Positions 22,901 to 34,388 of a DNA stretch of 64,000 nucleotides are shown here, piece by piece. Both the position numbers and the translations under genes were made by a program. The stretch spans positions 229,456 through 293,455 of the forward strand of contig NMRA01000045.1 in the NCBI GenBank assembly GCA_002633005.1. Reading direction: 5' to 3'. The notes beneath the pieces were generated by a model, which worked only from the letters and a program-made list of their open reading frames with translations, searched no databases and was not told the DNA's origin. How positions within the stretch are numbered: position 1 is the stretch's first letter; each line of letters opens with the position of its first letter. The DNA is from Phoronis australis. Its lineage: Eukaryota; Phoronida; Phoronidae.

Positions 22901-25346
22901 GACAATTTTGCAAGACGCTTTTGTCCAAAATAAGTAGAGAATTAAGAAATTAATTCTAAAATATGCAAGGAAATTCTTCAAATGATCTCCTATTCCTTCA
23001 ATTTTCTAGAAGACATCAATGGAGTCCACAAGTAGCAGCTGACTGTAGAAGTACCTTCTTTGTTAGGTAACAGAGGAATGCATTCAACACTTCATACTTG
23101 TTGTCACAATCACCCACAGGATGGAGTTGTGTACACTCATCCATAATGTTCTTACTCCTACAGTCAATTGGTGCTTGTCACTGATAGGCACAAATCAGCT
23201 GTACAGTGTTCAAGTCTGAGTCATAACAACACTGCATAAATAACACTGGTTTTAAAAATCTAAACAATTAGCCAATGAGTTATTTACCATATACTGCTAT
23301 ACCAAATAGATTACAATCACTGGACTCGCAAACAACAAATTGTCTGCAAGAAACACTTCAAAGCTGCTTTGAACCCATCTCTAAGGTGCAGTTTATAATT
23401 TTCCTGTCACTCATGGGCTTTTGCAGGTTTGTGTTAAATTTCTAATCAGTCTTTGCCCAGATTATAAATGATTTCAGGGTTTGGGACAAACTATCACTTC
23501 CTCAACGACTGAGGTCACGTTCGGTGCAAGCAAAAAATACTGGATCAAGCCATCTTATTAAGCCTATGGTTGAGCTCTACACAGTAGTAACTTCTTCCAA
23601 TTTCCAAAGTCCAGAAATGACTCAGAAATGAACAATTCAAGATATATTTCATAAGCGTAAGTGGCCTGAATCAAAGGTCATTATTTTGACAAAAGACAGG
23701 TTTGCGTTTTAAGTAAATTTCAAATTGTACATAGATGCTACAAAAATAGAGAATTTCTACAAAAATAGTGAATATTGTTAAAGCACTATGTAGCAGTATT
23801 TGTAAACATCTATGTGTTTTCTTCATGTTCAGTGTCGCCCACTCAATTTTTGCTAGCTAGTATATCACCAATGCAAGAGTCTTTTGGCAACAAGCATGAG
23901 AATGGAATGAAACTGGATAGCGTAATTTTTCAGTTGAAAATTTGTTTACTAAATAGAAATCACGTTTCCAGTAACAGAATCATTTTTAACAGCAGTGTGA
24001 CATGCAGGCACAAACAGAACTATGGTTAAAAATTCTCCAATTTGAATAGTGAAAAATTAGTTCAATTCATTAAAGCTTGTACCAAATATTGGTCGTCTCA
24101 AATTCAAGAATTACGAGACGGATTTTGCGTTGGCAGCTATTTTCCACGATTTTATTTTTTGACTTTGTTGATTAAAAATGCAGCAGGGTGCGATATTAAT
24201 GAGAAATGTGATGAACGATAAATTACTCATGCCCCCTAAGTTTCAGACAAGGAAATTCAATTTCGGCAAAAACTTCAGTGTCCCAAATTTTAGAGACTGT
24301 CCAACGGAAGAATGTTTACCATACCGGGTACCTAAAATCAACAATAACAGAAATGAGCAACAGCACTGATTTTTTTTTTCAGCAGCTGAGCCAAAATTAA
24401 AAGTTTCGAATCATGTTTAAAAATCTAGAGCCAATGTAAGAAAACCGACAATTTTTTCCACTTTGCATTTTACAGAAAAGACAAATGATTGAAATTGTAA
24501 ATCGAGTTTACGGTACTTAATCAAGAGTGTAGTTCTTTTCCAGAAAAGTGATGGTGTCATACACAACAAACTATATACGAAGTGTAACTCTAACTGTAAT
24601 TTGCTTTAAATTAAAACAAAGGAAGATTACAGCACAAAAACATGATACACTTATTACGCAAGGTTTCAGTTGGATTTTTGCCTACTCGTCTTGCGAGTGA
24701 GGCTTTTACATAGAGAGCAAGTCACGGTTCGATTTTTGTTCAAGGAAAACCTTGGAAATTACCATGACCTAAGACGTGCTCTCAGATGTCATTTGACTTG
24801 AAGTACTTTTTGACACAATTTGTCACAACATAAAACTTTAATACCGCTACATTCAGTGAACTTTACACAAATTTGTAATTAAAAACCCACAAGTTGGCTT
24901 TCCCAAATATTTTGATGGATTGACAGATTTCATTTTGAAAACTATCAACAAAATGCACTGAACTTGCAAATGTGACTAATTTTTTGAGTGACATTTGCAG
25001 GCAAAGGTAGGTGGTGTGGGGCAGCACGGGGAGATCTGAAGCTGTTCCACTTTTTTTCTGATTGGCCATATTTACAAGCAATTCTATGCATTCCGTGTAT
25101 AAGGTTTGACAACCTAGCCAAATTAATTTTGTCGTCATCACAAAAAATATTAAGATTTAAAATTTCAGCCTCTGACTGAAAAAATTCTGTCGTCAATGAA
25201 TGAGTTGGACACCTGAGCAGTAAAGAAAGACTGCTAACTACTAACCACAAGGCCCACTTTAATGCAATGGCCATCTCTGTGACAGCAAAAAAGTGTTTTA
25301 TAGAAGTTTTTTAATTATTTAGCACACAACATGGCCGATAATTGAA

Positions 25347-25490
25347 ATTCTATTTTGCAAATTTCTCCACAAAAATAAAATTAAGAAAATCTTAGTCTAC
25401 TGCTACTTAGTAGCCCGTTTTGTATCGTGTAGATATCAGAAAACAACTTTTGGTAAATTTTCCATTATTTTCAGTAAAGTTACCAATCTT
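25347..25490 (+). repeat. Dispersed repeat copy (partner at 22755-22900)
   Basis: Direct, diverged copy of 22755-22900, about 2.6 kb downstream of it. No coding capacity is recognised. Confidence 0.6.
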
Positions 25491-25760
25491 TGAAAAATGG
25501 TTATTTTTTAGCAAAATAAATGGAGTATTACTGCAAGATATAAAACTAATATAGTAGTATTTGAAAATGAATTGGTTGTATAGCTAAGGAGATGACCGAG
25601 CACAAAAGTTTAGAACTATGTTTTTAACTTAAAGAAATATCTAGGTTGGGGGTTGGTTAACTCCCAAGTCATTTTAAATGACTAAGACTAATTTCTGGCG
25701 GCGAGTGTGATGTACACTGCAGACGAGTAAAGCCTCTCCAAATAGCTGGCCAATCCAATT

Positions 25761-25835
25761 GCCTCTTGGCTAAATGGTTTGGTCGCTTGACTCACATGAT
25801 GAAGATCCTGAGTTCAAGTCTCAGTACTGATGGGT
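25761..25835 (+). repeat. tRNA-derived SINE head (pair member 1)
   Basis: TTGGCTAAATGGTTTGGTCGC resembles an A box and GAGTTCAAGTCTC (25810-25822) a B box. It resembles the neighbour at 26064-26135, which shares the AA(A/C)(T/C)GGTTTGG(T/C)(C/T)GCTTGAC block, so both probably belong to one SINE family. Confidence 0.6.
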
Positions 25836-26063
25836 AACCAAGGTGAGATCAAAGACCCAGAGATGCACAACTCACTCCTCCCCAGGCAGGGCCAACATGG
25901 CAGACAAACCAAAATGGTGAGTATTGTTGAGGGCAAATTCCAGGAAGTGGCCCAGTACCACTGAAGGAAAATTATAGGATATTCTGAATAAAGCCAAGCG
26001 CCGATTGAGCAGCCCCCTCCCCCATAAAATAAAGTCCCTCCCAATCCCTCTGGCCAATGGGCA

Positions 26064-26135
26064 TTTTTCTCTTAGTCAAACGGTTTGGCTGCTTGACCCG
26101 TAAACTGAAGATTCCGGGTTCAAGCCTCGTTACTT
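26064..26135 (+). repeat. tRNA-derived SINE head (pair member 2)
   Basis: CTTAGTCAAACGGTTTGGCTG (A-box region) and CCGGGTTCAAGCCTC (B box near 26115-26129) at tRNA spacing. It lies about 300 bp from a related copy at 25761, in the same orientation. Confidence 0.6.
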
Positions 26136-26561
26136 CCTACTCGGACTCATACAGACCACACTGGTCAGTGGTGGATTTGTTGGAAGTGTCATTCATTGAC
26201 ATTTTCCAGAGACAAGAATCAAGTCACGATCCATGAATAAAAATGAAAAAGTCTACTCCTATCTCAAATTATTTGCCACTGACGAAGGAGCCACAATATT
26301 ACGTAGTTAACACATGCAGCCAATGGAAACCTTACCTTAAGGCTAACGAAATAACAGAAGTAGCGAAAACATCTCCAACACTCCGAAGACAACAAAACCT
26401 TTGTCAGCGCTCAGCGAATTTCATCCCACTTGCGCGTATCTACTTCCGGATTCAGTGACATCTGGTGGTCAATGTTGGGTCCGGACTCGGGAGCACTGAG
26501 TAGGACTAAGCGATTATCTTGCCACAGTACACGGCGAAACCTCAAGGTCGGGCCAAAATCA

Positions 26562-26592
26562 TAGGTGCATTTAGGGGGTGGGGATCAAGGGC
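26562..26592 (+). repeat. One-ended hAT-like terminal fragment
   Basis: CATAGGTGCATTTAGGGGG resembles the left end of the element at 11781 (CATAGGCGGATTTAGGGGG). No matching right end is seen close by. It could pair with the end at 27170. Confidence 0.35.
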
Positions 26593-27007
26593 TGCTACGT
26601 CACGCATTTCATTTTTATTATTTCCACACGCTCTGCAGCATTCACTTAGTTATAAAAACATAGGAAACAAAATGAGTACAGCCTTTTAAAAATTTAACAA
26701 GGGGCATGCAGAGAGGATCTGAAGTTTTCCAAATAACTCAAAACCGAAGACGCCATGCAGCCCATGGGGGTCAATTGCGTAAAGAGTTTATTCAAACTAC
26801 GACCCATAACTGGGGTAAGATAGTACAAATCATACAATATTTCAACAAGTGCAACAATGCTTAAGAAATTTGGCAAACGGTAGAATACATCTGAGGCTAG
26901 CTTAAAACATATCGATTGGTTACAGCTTAATACTTCTGTCGTAAACAATTGACAACTACTCAGTGAAATGGAAACAAAATGAAGACAACAAAAATTTTGA
27001 CAGTATG

Positions 27008-27170
27008 CAGTGGCGGATTTAGAGGGGGGCCAAGGGGGCCATGCCCCCCCCCCCTAAATCTCTCCCAGATTCCATTTGGCGCTTCGGGGGTGCAAATGTC
27101 TGACGAGCAAAATCCTGGCTAATACTATGCCCTGCCCCTCCCCCAACTCAAAATCCTGGATCCGCTTCTG
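27008..27170. mobile_element. 163-bp hAT-like MITE
   Basis: Left end CAGTGGCGGATTTAG, and the right end reads CAGAAGCGGATCCAG on the opposite strand. Internal G-rich then C-rich tracts follow the left end as in the element at 11781. Too short to code. A target duplication is not convincing. Confidence 0.65.
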
Positions 27171-27445
27171 GTATAACGTGTAATCATTTATACTAGAATA
27201 GCTTGAATGCTTTCAAAATACAAGGAATCTTCTGAAGTACTTCAATATACATCAGCGTATCATGGCAAATCAGATAACTACAGACATGGTGGATCTTTGC
27301 AACGATTTCACATCGCAACATCACTGGTCGCGTTTATTGAACAATGCACCCGAGGTCATGTAACAATCAAAGGTACCCCCAGCGGATAAGTTTTATGCAA
27401 CCCAGCCGAAATATCATTTTCTCATGCTATTGATACGCACGGATA

Positions 27446-27687
27446 CGCCGTAAAATGTAACAATTTCGTAAAATCACGAACAAGTGGTATCTGACACGGC
27501 CGGGGAGTACTGGAGTATTTTTGGACGAGAGGTGTAGTCCTAAAAATTTGAATACCTTTTTGGGCGGCACTTTCGTATACCTCTTCTATTAGGAATTTTT
27601 ATTAGTATTACAACACTATTACTACTGATAATACAATTACTGATATTACTACTATCACTGCAATGATTCGTTATCGTTTTCGTTATA

Positions 27688-27720
<33 letters not shown>

Positions 27721-29878
27721 ATTTTAAATTTATTTAACGATGACACAATACATGTTTAGCAAATTCGGCTAATACATCATGGTCCTCAAAGATTTTAAAA
27801 TCATCTCATTTATGGTTCAATGTTTTCATTCATCGGGCTTTCCGTAGTGGACAGCGAGTGCTGTTCCTAAAAGATTTTAAAGGGGCTCCTTATATGTTCA
27901 GCCTGTTGTGAGGAACGTCTTGACAGCTATGGATGCAGAGTACACCTACTTTTTGGAAACGTGGAGGTTGAGATTTGAAATCTTGTTTAGACGTGCACCA
28001 ACTTTAAAAATTGATTATTTCTGAACTATCGGCAAGCACCGTTATTGATTGTAAATATAACTATATCCATATGTAGTTTGACACGAAGAACTGAATTCAG
28101 ACCGCAATATTTTACTGGCGACTTACATCTAAACGTGAGGATACCCACCGTGTAATCATTTTTGTCTCTTGTTGAAAACAATCCTTGTCAAAGAACCGGG
28201 GATCGTTCCACGATGATGCGTAAGTTCAAAAATTGCGTTAAGTTGAACTCTGGAGGCAGCCATTTTTTGAGAACTAACAACTAGTCGGCTGCGGTCACCG
28301 GGTCATTAGAATAGCTGGTAACGGACATACAAAACAGGCAACAATTCTATGAGGAACGGGCCCCAATTTTCTTAAAAAAACACAATAATTTAACCGAATA
28401 ATTTGAACTAGGTTTCATTGAAAGTGGATTGTATGGATTCGAACAAAACCCGCCAACGTGGAAGTCAGCGATGTTTAATGTGAACATTTAATGCAATGTA
28501 TCGAAAGTGTTAATATAGCGAATTCCCTTATCTGCGAGCTGCAACACAAAAATAGAGCCTCATGAGACACGTGACTTCATGTCCATTAATAATAGAATGT
28601 CCAGTCTTTGTCTTTATATATATATGTATTTCAAACTAACGAACATTGACCAAAGAGCAATTTTAATTCACATTTTATTTTAAACGATAATAAAAAGAGA
28701 AAGTGCATGTTTTTATAACCCGAAAGGCCGACAGTCAGCTTTTTGGACTATCGACCTAGACCAGGTTTGAGCAAAATAATCGTGTACTTTTAAAGTGCAA
28801 AATATTTTCTATTTCCCCATCTATGCCTCCCATTTTTACGAGTACACGTTACGGTTTGACCTGTTGTTACCACCACTATTTCAGACAGCTTTGACGTCAT
28901 AGGGACAATGATATTTCCTTCAGCTTTTAAGCTGTATAAAACACGTTATATGCAGCCACTTTTATAAACTATTGGCTGGCCCTTCTCAAAGGCGATATTT
29001 TGTTGTTGCTTTGGCAAAATCAGTCAACCAGCCGGCAAATAAATGCGTGCTTTTATTTCCTTCCACCACAATGCCTTGAAGAAATTGTCACTCGTAACTA
29101 AGGTGGTAGACAGAACCTGTCGGCATCAGAAACTTTTGTTTTGCTCCTTTTGTGTGAAGCAGGACAATTACTGCATTAGCGATGACTTCAAGGCAGTACA
29201 ACATTGGCTGAAATAAGCCAAACTATCGTGGATTAAAACTGGAGTTTTTTCTATGAACTGGCTTCCGAAATCGAATTCTGAGTCCGTGAAAATGTTGTTA
29301 TTGTCGTTTGTGCTCGAAGAAATACGATAAATATTAGCCAAATACGATACCATTGTGGTGCTTACAAAGAGATGTGTGTTTACTGTAATGCAGTATACAC
29401 AATTGGTTTATGAGCTGTGAGCGTCAACAAAAGATTGCAAGAACGCTTTAACAATAAAAAACTTGTTACCTGATCCTGGAAACTCCTTTCGTGTGGAGTT
29501 GAAACTGTACGCTGTACATTTTTGACTATACCATAAAACTACTCATGTTAAAAACATGGAAAGCACACAGGGACACATCTATAAATTCGACCTGGTACAT
29601 TTTATAGAATTTCATTCACAAAATCCAAGACAGAAGACGTTAAGTGTGTGAATAGTTTTCCTCCGTGTGACAAATACCATGCAAACTCATGAAATATGAC
29701 GTCGCTTTCGTAAAATGCAACAATGGTAGATTTCTCGCATGTACATTCGACGTAAATTATAACAATTACATAAAATGCAACAACTTGTTACTTTTTAGGA
29801 GAGGCCTAGCAACGTAAAATGTAACGACATAAAATGTACCAGTTGTTACATTTTACGAAATTGTTACAATTTACGGCG
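27446..29878. mobile_element. 2.43-kb element with inverted, repeated CGTAAAATGTAACAA termini, flanked by TA
   Basis: The left terminus CGCCGTAAAATGTAACAATT (27446 on) is matched by the reverse complement of the right terminus, CGCCGTAAATTGTAACAATT. In both, TCGTAAAAT follows. Both termini are bordered by TA, as in elements with a TA target duplication. Further copies of CGTAAAATG(C/T)AAC lie at 29709, 29751, 29771 and 29813, giving a subterminal repeat cluster at the right end. No transposase is recognised. Confidence 0.7.
27689..27719 (+). repeat. (ATT)n microsatellite
   Basis: An uninterrupted run of ATT/TTA trinucleotides inside the 2.43-kb element. Confidence 0.9.
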
Positions 29879-30465
29879 TAAAAACCTATTCGCGCCGCCT
29901 GTACAGCTTTATCCAGATCAATGCTTTATTTTCGTAAATTTTGCTCGCAGGCAACTTTGTAGGCCTATGTCTGGGACATGAGTCATTAAAATCACGGTTT
30001 TATAGATCTTATTAGGTCAAAAAGGCGTACATGTTATTTCTGGTCCGTATCTCGACTCAGAATGAGACTTGCGCTCATCGAACAAATAAAACGCCTGCCC
30101 GGATCAAATTTAGCTAAGGTCTGGTGTTTTTTTAAAGCTACACAACAGACTGTAAGCGAGATTTGAACGGTCATGATTTGGCAACTGTTGAGTAAAAAAA
30201 CCCGCATCATTTTTGTCAATCTCTCTTTTTTAAAAGTGATCAACTACAAAATACCGCACCATCTTATCGATTTTTAAAAAAAGAGAGACCAGTACCAGCT
30301 ATACTTTCTAGCCTTATCCATTCTTGTTACTTTTGGATCAAGTGTGAGTTAGCGTCCCATATAAATGAATGCAGACATACACGACAAAACTGCACACTGG
30401 TAACAAAAGGAAGTTTGCACGAGCACCCGATATTGCAGATGATTTCAGTCGCACATTTTAATTCG

Positions 30466-31400
30466 CATCGAAACCCATGATGGCTACGGCAAAATACTAA
30501 AAACTACCGGCTTAACGAACCCCGAAGGTAAGGTGGGGTGAAGAAAATTGTTGATTTGCGTTAAAAAGACTGGAGTGGTTCGCTTGTTAAGACGGAAGAG
30601 CAAAGTGATGTTGGCATTTAGCAACTGTAGTAGAGAAAGAAATTTTGTTGAATTTGCCTTTCAGTTTGTCTCAGTGTCTGCGGTATTTGAGATTTTGCCG
30701 AATTGTTATAAAGAAATGCCACGTGTATGTCGATAATTCAAGAAGATAACGTAGATTTTCCTCTCTAATGGAAAGTATGTAGGAGCCTAACTTCCGTGGC
30801 ATCGAAAACCCACGAAATCACATAAACAAACAGTAAAAATACTTAACTAGCATGGAGGGTAGCCGGATAGAGTGAACTATTGGTTATAGACGAAGAAAAC
30901 AACTGATTTATCTAAAAAGCGCAGAGTAAATATAAAAATACAAGTTAGCATTTTACAGCCGGGGGTGGCAGTTAAAGAAAAAACAATTTCATTGATTTTG
31001 TCTTTTAGTTGGAAATTTCGCAGTTATTTTGAATTGTAATTAAGGAATTTGAGAGCTTTGTCAGTGATCAACAGTGATTACAACATAGGTTGTGCTCCCT
31101 TCAATAATTCGCTAGCAAAGTTTTAGTTGTCATCGAAACCAACGAAATCACGGGAAACAGTAAAAAATTAACAAAACTGGTGGGGTGAAGAAATTTATTG
31201 CTGCGAAGAAAACAAGGTATTTGTCGGAAGAGTGAAAATGAAAAAAAGTGGTGGGATGGCAGGGGGTTTAGTAAACATTGGTTCGCAAATTTGGTTGAAT
31301 TTGTCTTTCAGTTTGATGTCACCGTTACGGTTATTTCAAATGTAGTAAAGAAGTTTAAGGGCTGTGCCTTTATTAATGGGATGTAGATATATCGAGTAGC
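30466..31400. repeat. Tandem array of ~333-bp units (about 2.8 copies)
   Basis: The landmark CATCGAAA recurs at 30466, 30800 and 31131, spacings of 334 and 331 bases. Following landmarks keep their order in each copy: ACGAAATCAC, AAACAGTAAAAA, GGTGGGGTGAAGAAA (copies 1 and 3), GAAGAAAACAA (copies 2 and 3), TTTTGTCTTT(T/C)AGTT and similar (all three). Copies are diverged. Confidence 0.75.
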
Positions 31401-31441
31401 CACTCGCATTTCTGTTTTGTTCGAACGGTCATCACAACGGT

Positions 31442-31681
31442 ATGAATTTTTTAATGACGGAATGTATAGCACTTCCCGCCACCTGGTGGAGACCAGTTTC
31501 GCCTTGCCTTGTGATCGGTGAACTTGAACTCTACTGGGACCGCTTCACCACGCTGGATCCACAAGTCATCTGTCGGGAAAACCCTTACTACAAAGCGATT
31601 CAAGAAATATCTGCTGGACTCCGTTTCTTACGCATGCACCTTCAACACTCCCATCGAATAAAGACTTCAAAATCAATTTAA
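31442..31681 (+). CDS. Small ORF of uncertain status (79 codons)
   Basis: ATG at 31442. The product contains GELELYWDRFTTLDPQVICR and a helical-looking end (YYKAIQEISAGLRFLRMHLQ). The region is less AT-rich than its flanks. No family recognised and no splice context identified. It overlaps a perfect CTCF-like site on the other strand, which could explain the composition. Confidence 0.15.
   Translation: MNFLMTECIALPATWWRPVSPCLVIGELELYWDRFTTLDPQVICRENPYYKAIQEISAGLRFLRMHLQHSHRIKTSKSI
31476..31489 (-). promoter_or_regulatory. CTCF-like motif, full 14-base match
   Basis: On the minus strand CCACCAGGTGGCGG matches CCASYAGRKGGCRS at all 14 positions, the best CTCF-like site in the window. It lies in the spacer between the TULP4-like gene and CHAF1B. 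Confidence 0.45.
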
Positions 31682-31769
31682 CAAAATAGGTAGTGAACAT
31701 AACAAATCGATTTCACACACCAATTGGGATATTACAAAGGGGGGTCCAACTCAATTTTTCTTAAGTGTT

Positions 31770-31862
31770 GGCGTGACCCCTAAAGCGAACATGTCGGCGG
31801 CGTCGGGGGGAGGATGGCGGACACCGGTTGCACGCCCCCACTCGCACCAAATCCGCCTATGG
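31770..31862 (-). repeat. One-ended hAT-like terminal fragment
   Basis: The plus-strand end AAATCCGCCTATGG reads CCATAGGCGGATTT on the minus strand, the same end as the element at 11781, with adjacent G/C-rich tracts. The opposite end is not found. Confidence 0.45.
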
Positions 31863-34166
31863 CGAACGTGCTTATTACGTCGTAATTGAGAGCTATTGAA
31901 ATACCTCAGGGACTCAGTTTCACCGTTTGATGCGGCTTTTGACAAGCACATTTTTTCGAAATCTGGGAGCCAAAACCCACTAAGTATCTGTAGCGCTAAA
32001 TTTTGGAAAAAATCACGTTTCGCGTAACTTAAACTTCTCATAACTGCTTGTCACCGATTCATTATAAACAAAACTGAAAACCGTGAACCCCGAGTTATTT
32101 GAACACCATCACACCTCGGGTTTATGTGTTCTCACGTCAATAAAATATGTTTGAAAATACACAAAACACAAAAACCCAGACGTTCGGTGAAAGCTGCGTT
32201 CAACAAACATTTATTTTGCAAAATACCGCTTTTGGAAAACTGTAATCATCATGTCTACCAAAATAGAAAAAAATCTTGGAAAGTACTTCCAGACGACTTC
32301 GCAACATAGAGGACAAATACGCAATTTTTTGTCCAGAAGCTGAATCCCAGCGCGGGATCAGAAAACATCAAACTCTAGGTCTAGGTGAAGATTCTGGTAA
32401 CCGAGACAGCAATTTGATCCCTGGCTATGGAGCATTTTCAGCGGGCACGTGTGTGTTTGGGTGCACATTTTAGGCTGTGTCTAGGATTTATTGGGGTTTG
32501 AAGTCTGCTGGTTTGGGAGCTGGGGTTCATGGGATCCTAGCTGAAATTTACAAGTCCAAGATAAAAGTGCATTATAAAGAAATGTCTAAAAATAGTTTCA
32601 GGACAGCAGAAACTACAAAACAGTACATCAGTACAAAATGCTGAAAGACCAATAAAATGTCCTGGATTGATCACCCTCGTTTTGAAATTATACAGCAACC
32701 TTATAGGCATGGACTTAAGACTCATGCCCTTGTACAAGTAAGTGAAGATGCGCCAGATTTAGGTACATTAGGTGTGAAACATTCACAAAGTTCAAAAAAA
32801 CATGGGAGTTAACTTTGACTTATCTGTTACAAAAGGGTTGTGCTGTTTCACTGATTCATTAGTTTGCTGTGTTTACTTATCATCCACATGGCAGGAAGAT
32901 ACTGGCTTTCAGACAGCTGCACAAGGATACAATGGCAAAAAGACATAAAAAAATTTGAAAAACCAACTGGATTAAAGAGACTAGTCTATGTGATATTTGA
33001 GAGAAATAGTACCAATTTACTTTTGGTCCTTCCACTGTAGTTAGAGTTAAAAGGTTTAGATGTGGTCATCTAATGCTCAGCTCCTGACTAGAGCAACAAA
33101 CAACTTAGCACTAAATCAGTATCCTGTTCTATAATTCAGTCAATGTGTGACTGATTTTCAAGTCAAGAGAGATTTGGTAAGGATGAAACCTAACAAATTT
33201 TATTTTCGAAAAACTACTATGTTTTTCAGTCATACCCATGTTGTTTAAAATTGACGAATGCCATTCAGCGACAGCAAAACAAAAGCAGTCATGAGATGTA
33301 TCATCATAATTTATAATTTATGAACTGGTGGCTACACTTGCTTCACTGAAGTTTTCACTCACCAGGTGGTGCTCTGTGCACTTAAATGTCACAAGTAACA
33401 TGGCCTTAAATGGATCACATTAAAATGCTTAATTGAGACTTCTGGAGCAGTGGTGAAGTCGAAGCACTTCAAGAGAAAGGTATGGGAATTGGTTTTCAGC
33501 AGAGCAATCAATTTCTTTCAAGGTTTGGATTTAGTGCTGCCACAACAGAGGGCAGTATTTCTAAACACCAACTCCTGGTGAGTAAAAACAATAACTGTAA
33601 CCTTGTCTTGTAATAAATAACTATCGCTGACCATACATCTATGCATTCAAGGTAGGTCAATTACCCCATAGATCATAGACAACAGATTTGCAACTATTTA
33701 GAGTGTTTGCATGAGAAATTTTGAGATACATTTTACTCCCCGGCAGTACAAAATTCAAATATTTCAACACTGAAAAGCCATTCAACATCTCTCTTTAGTA
33801 GAATTCTTGGTGTTGTGTGTAACTTTGGCAACAGTTGAGAACGTGCAATTAAAAAATTCAAACTCTAACGCCAAACTCCATCTAGTTACTTTTACAAACC
33901 TTGTAAATGTACATACCGGACGTAAAACGGTGCAACTATTGAATAAAGACATTGCAGCTAGTGCGCACGATCACAGTTGGCAGTTCATGTACTTCAGTCT
34001 ATGGTTTCACAAAACACATTTTTTCTAAATACAATATGTTATTCAAACAGGAATACGTTTTTTTGAGAACAAAAGTAGCACATGGTAGCGATAAAACTCT
34101 CTAGATGAAACAGCAGAATGTTTCTTGTACTGTAGTCAAACACAACAAGTCAGTTCTCCATCCTGA

Positions 34167-34388
34167 TCAGAATGAAGTAAGAGTTGTTACTTGTATCCTC
34201 CGTGGTTTCTTTTCAGACTGTGAATCAGTGCTAGCCGTCTGTTTTGTTTGGGGTGTACTGTCTCTGTGTTCAGCCTTGTATTCATGTAAGGCTGAGGTGT
34301 CACTCGGTGTGTCTAATCTTAATTTCAGTTGATCGTCGTAACTATTCAACGGTGGACGCTCCTCATGTCTGTTAGATTCTGTGTTGTC
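34167..34388 (-). CDS. CHAF1B: CHAF1B exon 13 with stop
   Basis: From acceptor ATTCTTAG| at 34388 to TGA at 34167-34169, 73 codons plus stop. It is rich in Ser, Thr, Glu and Lys and ends in [12 protein letters not shown], a third RRI motif only three residues from the C-terminus. Confidence 0.85.
   Translation of the reverse strand, partial: DNTESNRHEERPPLNSYDDQLKLRLDTPSDTSALHEYKAEHRDSTPQTKQTASTDSQSEKKPRRIQVTTLTSF

Larger units (their letters stand above)
13709..27445. other. Upstream of TULP4-like exon 1: no coding exon recognised
   Basis: Only short chance ORFs occur. The interval must hold the TULP4-like 5' UTR exon(s) and promoter, because an acceptor directly precedes the start codon, but I cannot place them. 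It contains SINE heads (15699, 25761, 26064), a 165-bp palindromic element (14989-15153), a diverged repeat pair (22755 and 25347), a CTCF-core-like site (21563-21573) and hAT-like end fragments (26562 and 27008-27170). Confidence 0.55.
29879..34166. other. Spacer between repeat cluster and CHAF1B 3' end
   Basis: No coding exon is recognised. It contains a ~333-bp tandem array (30466-31400), a small ORF of uncertain status (31442-31681) overlapping a CTCF-core-like site, and a one-ended hAT-like fragment ending at 31862. The CHAF1B 3' UTR should occupy part of the right end, but I could not place its poly(A) signal. Confidence 0.5.

Noticed and set aside
30466-31400. CRISPR array
   Set aside because: Units are ~333 bp, diverged and contiguous with no short identical repeats separated by unique spacers; the DNA is eukaryotic.
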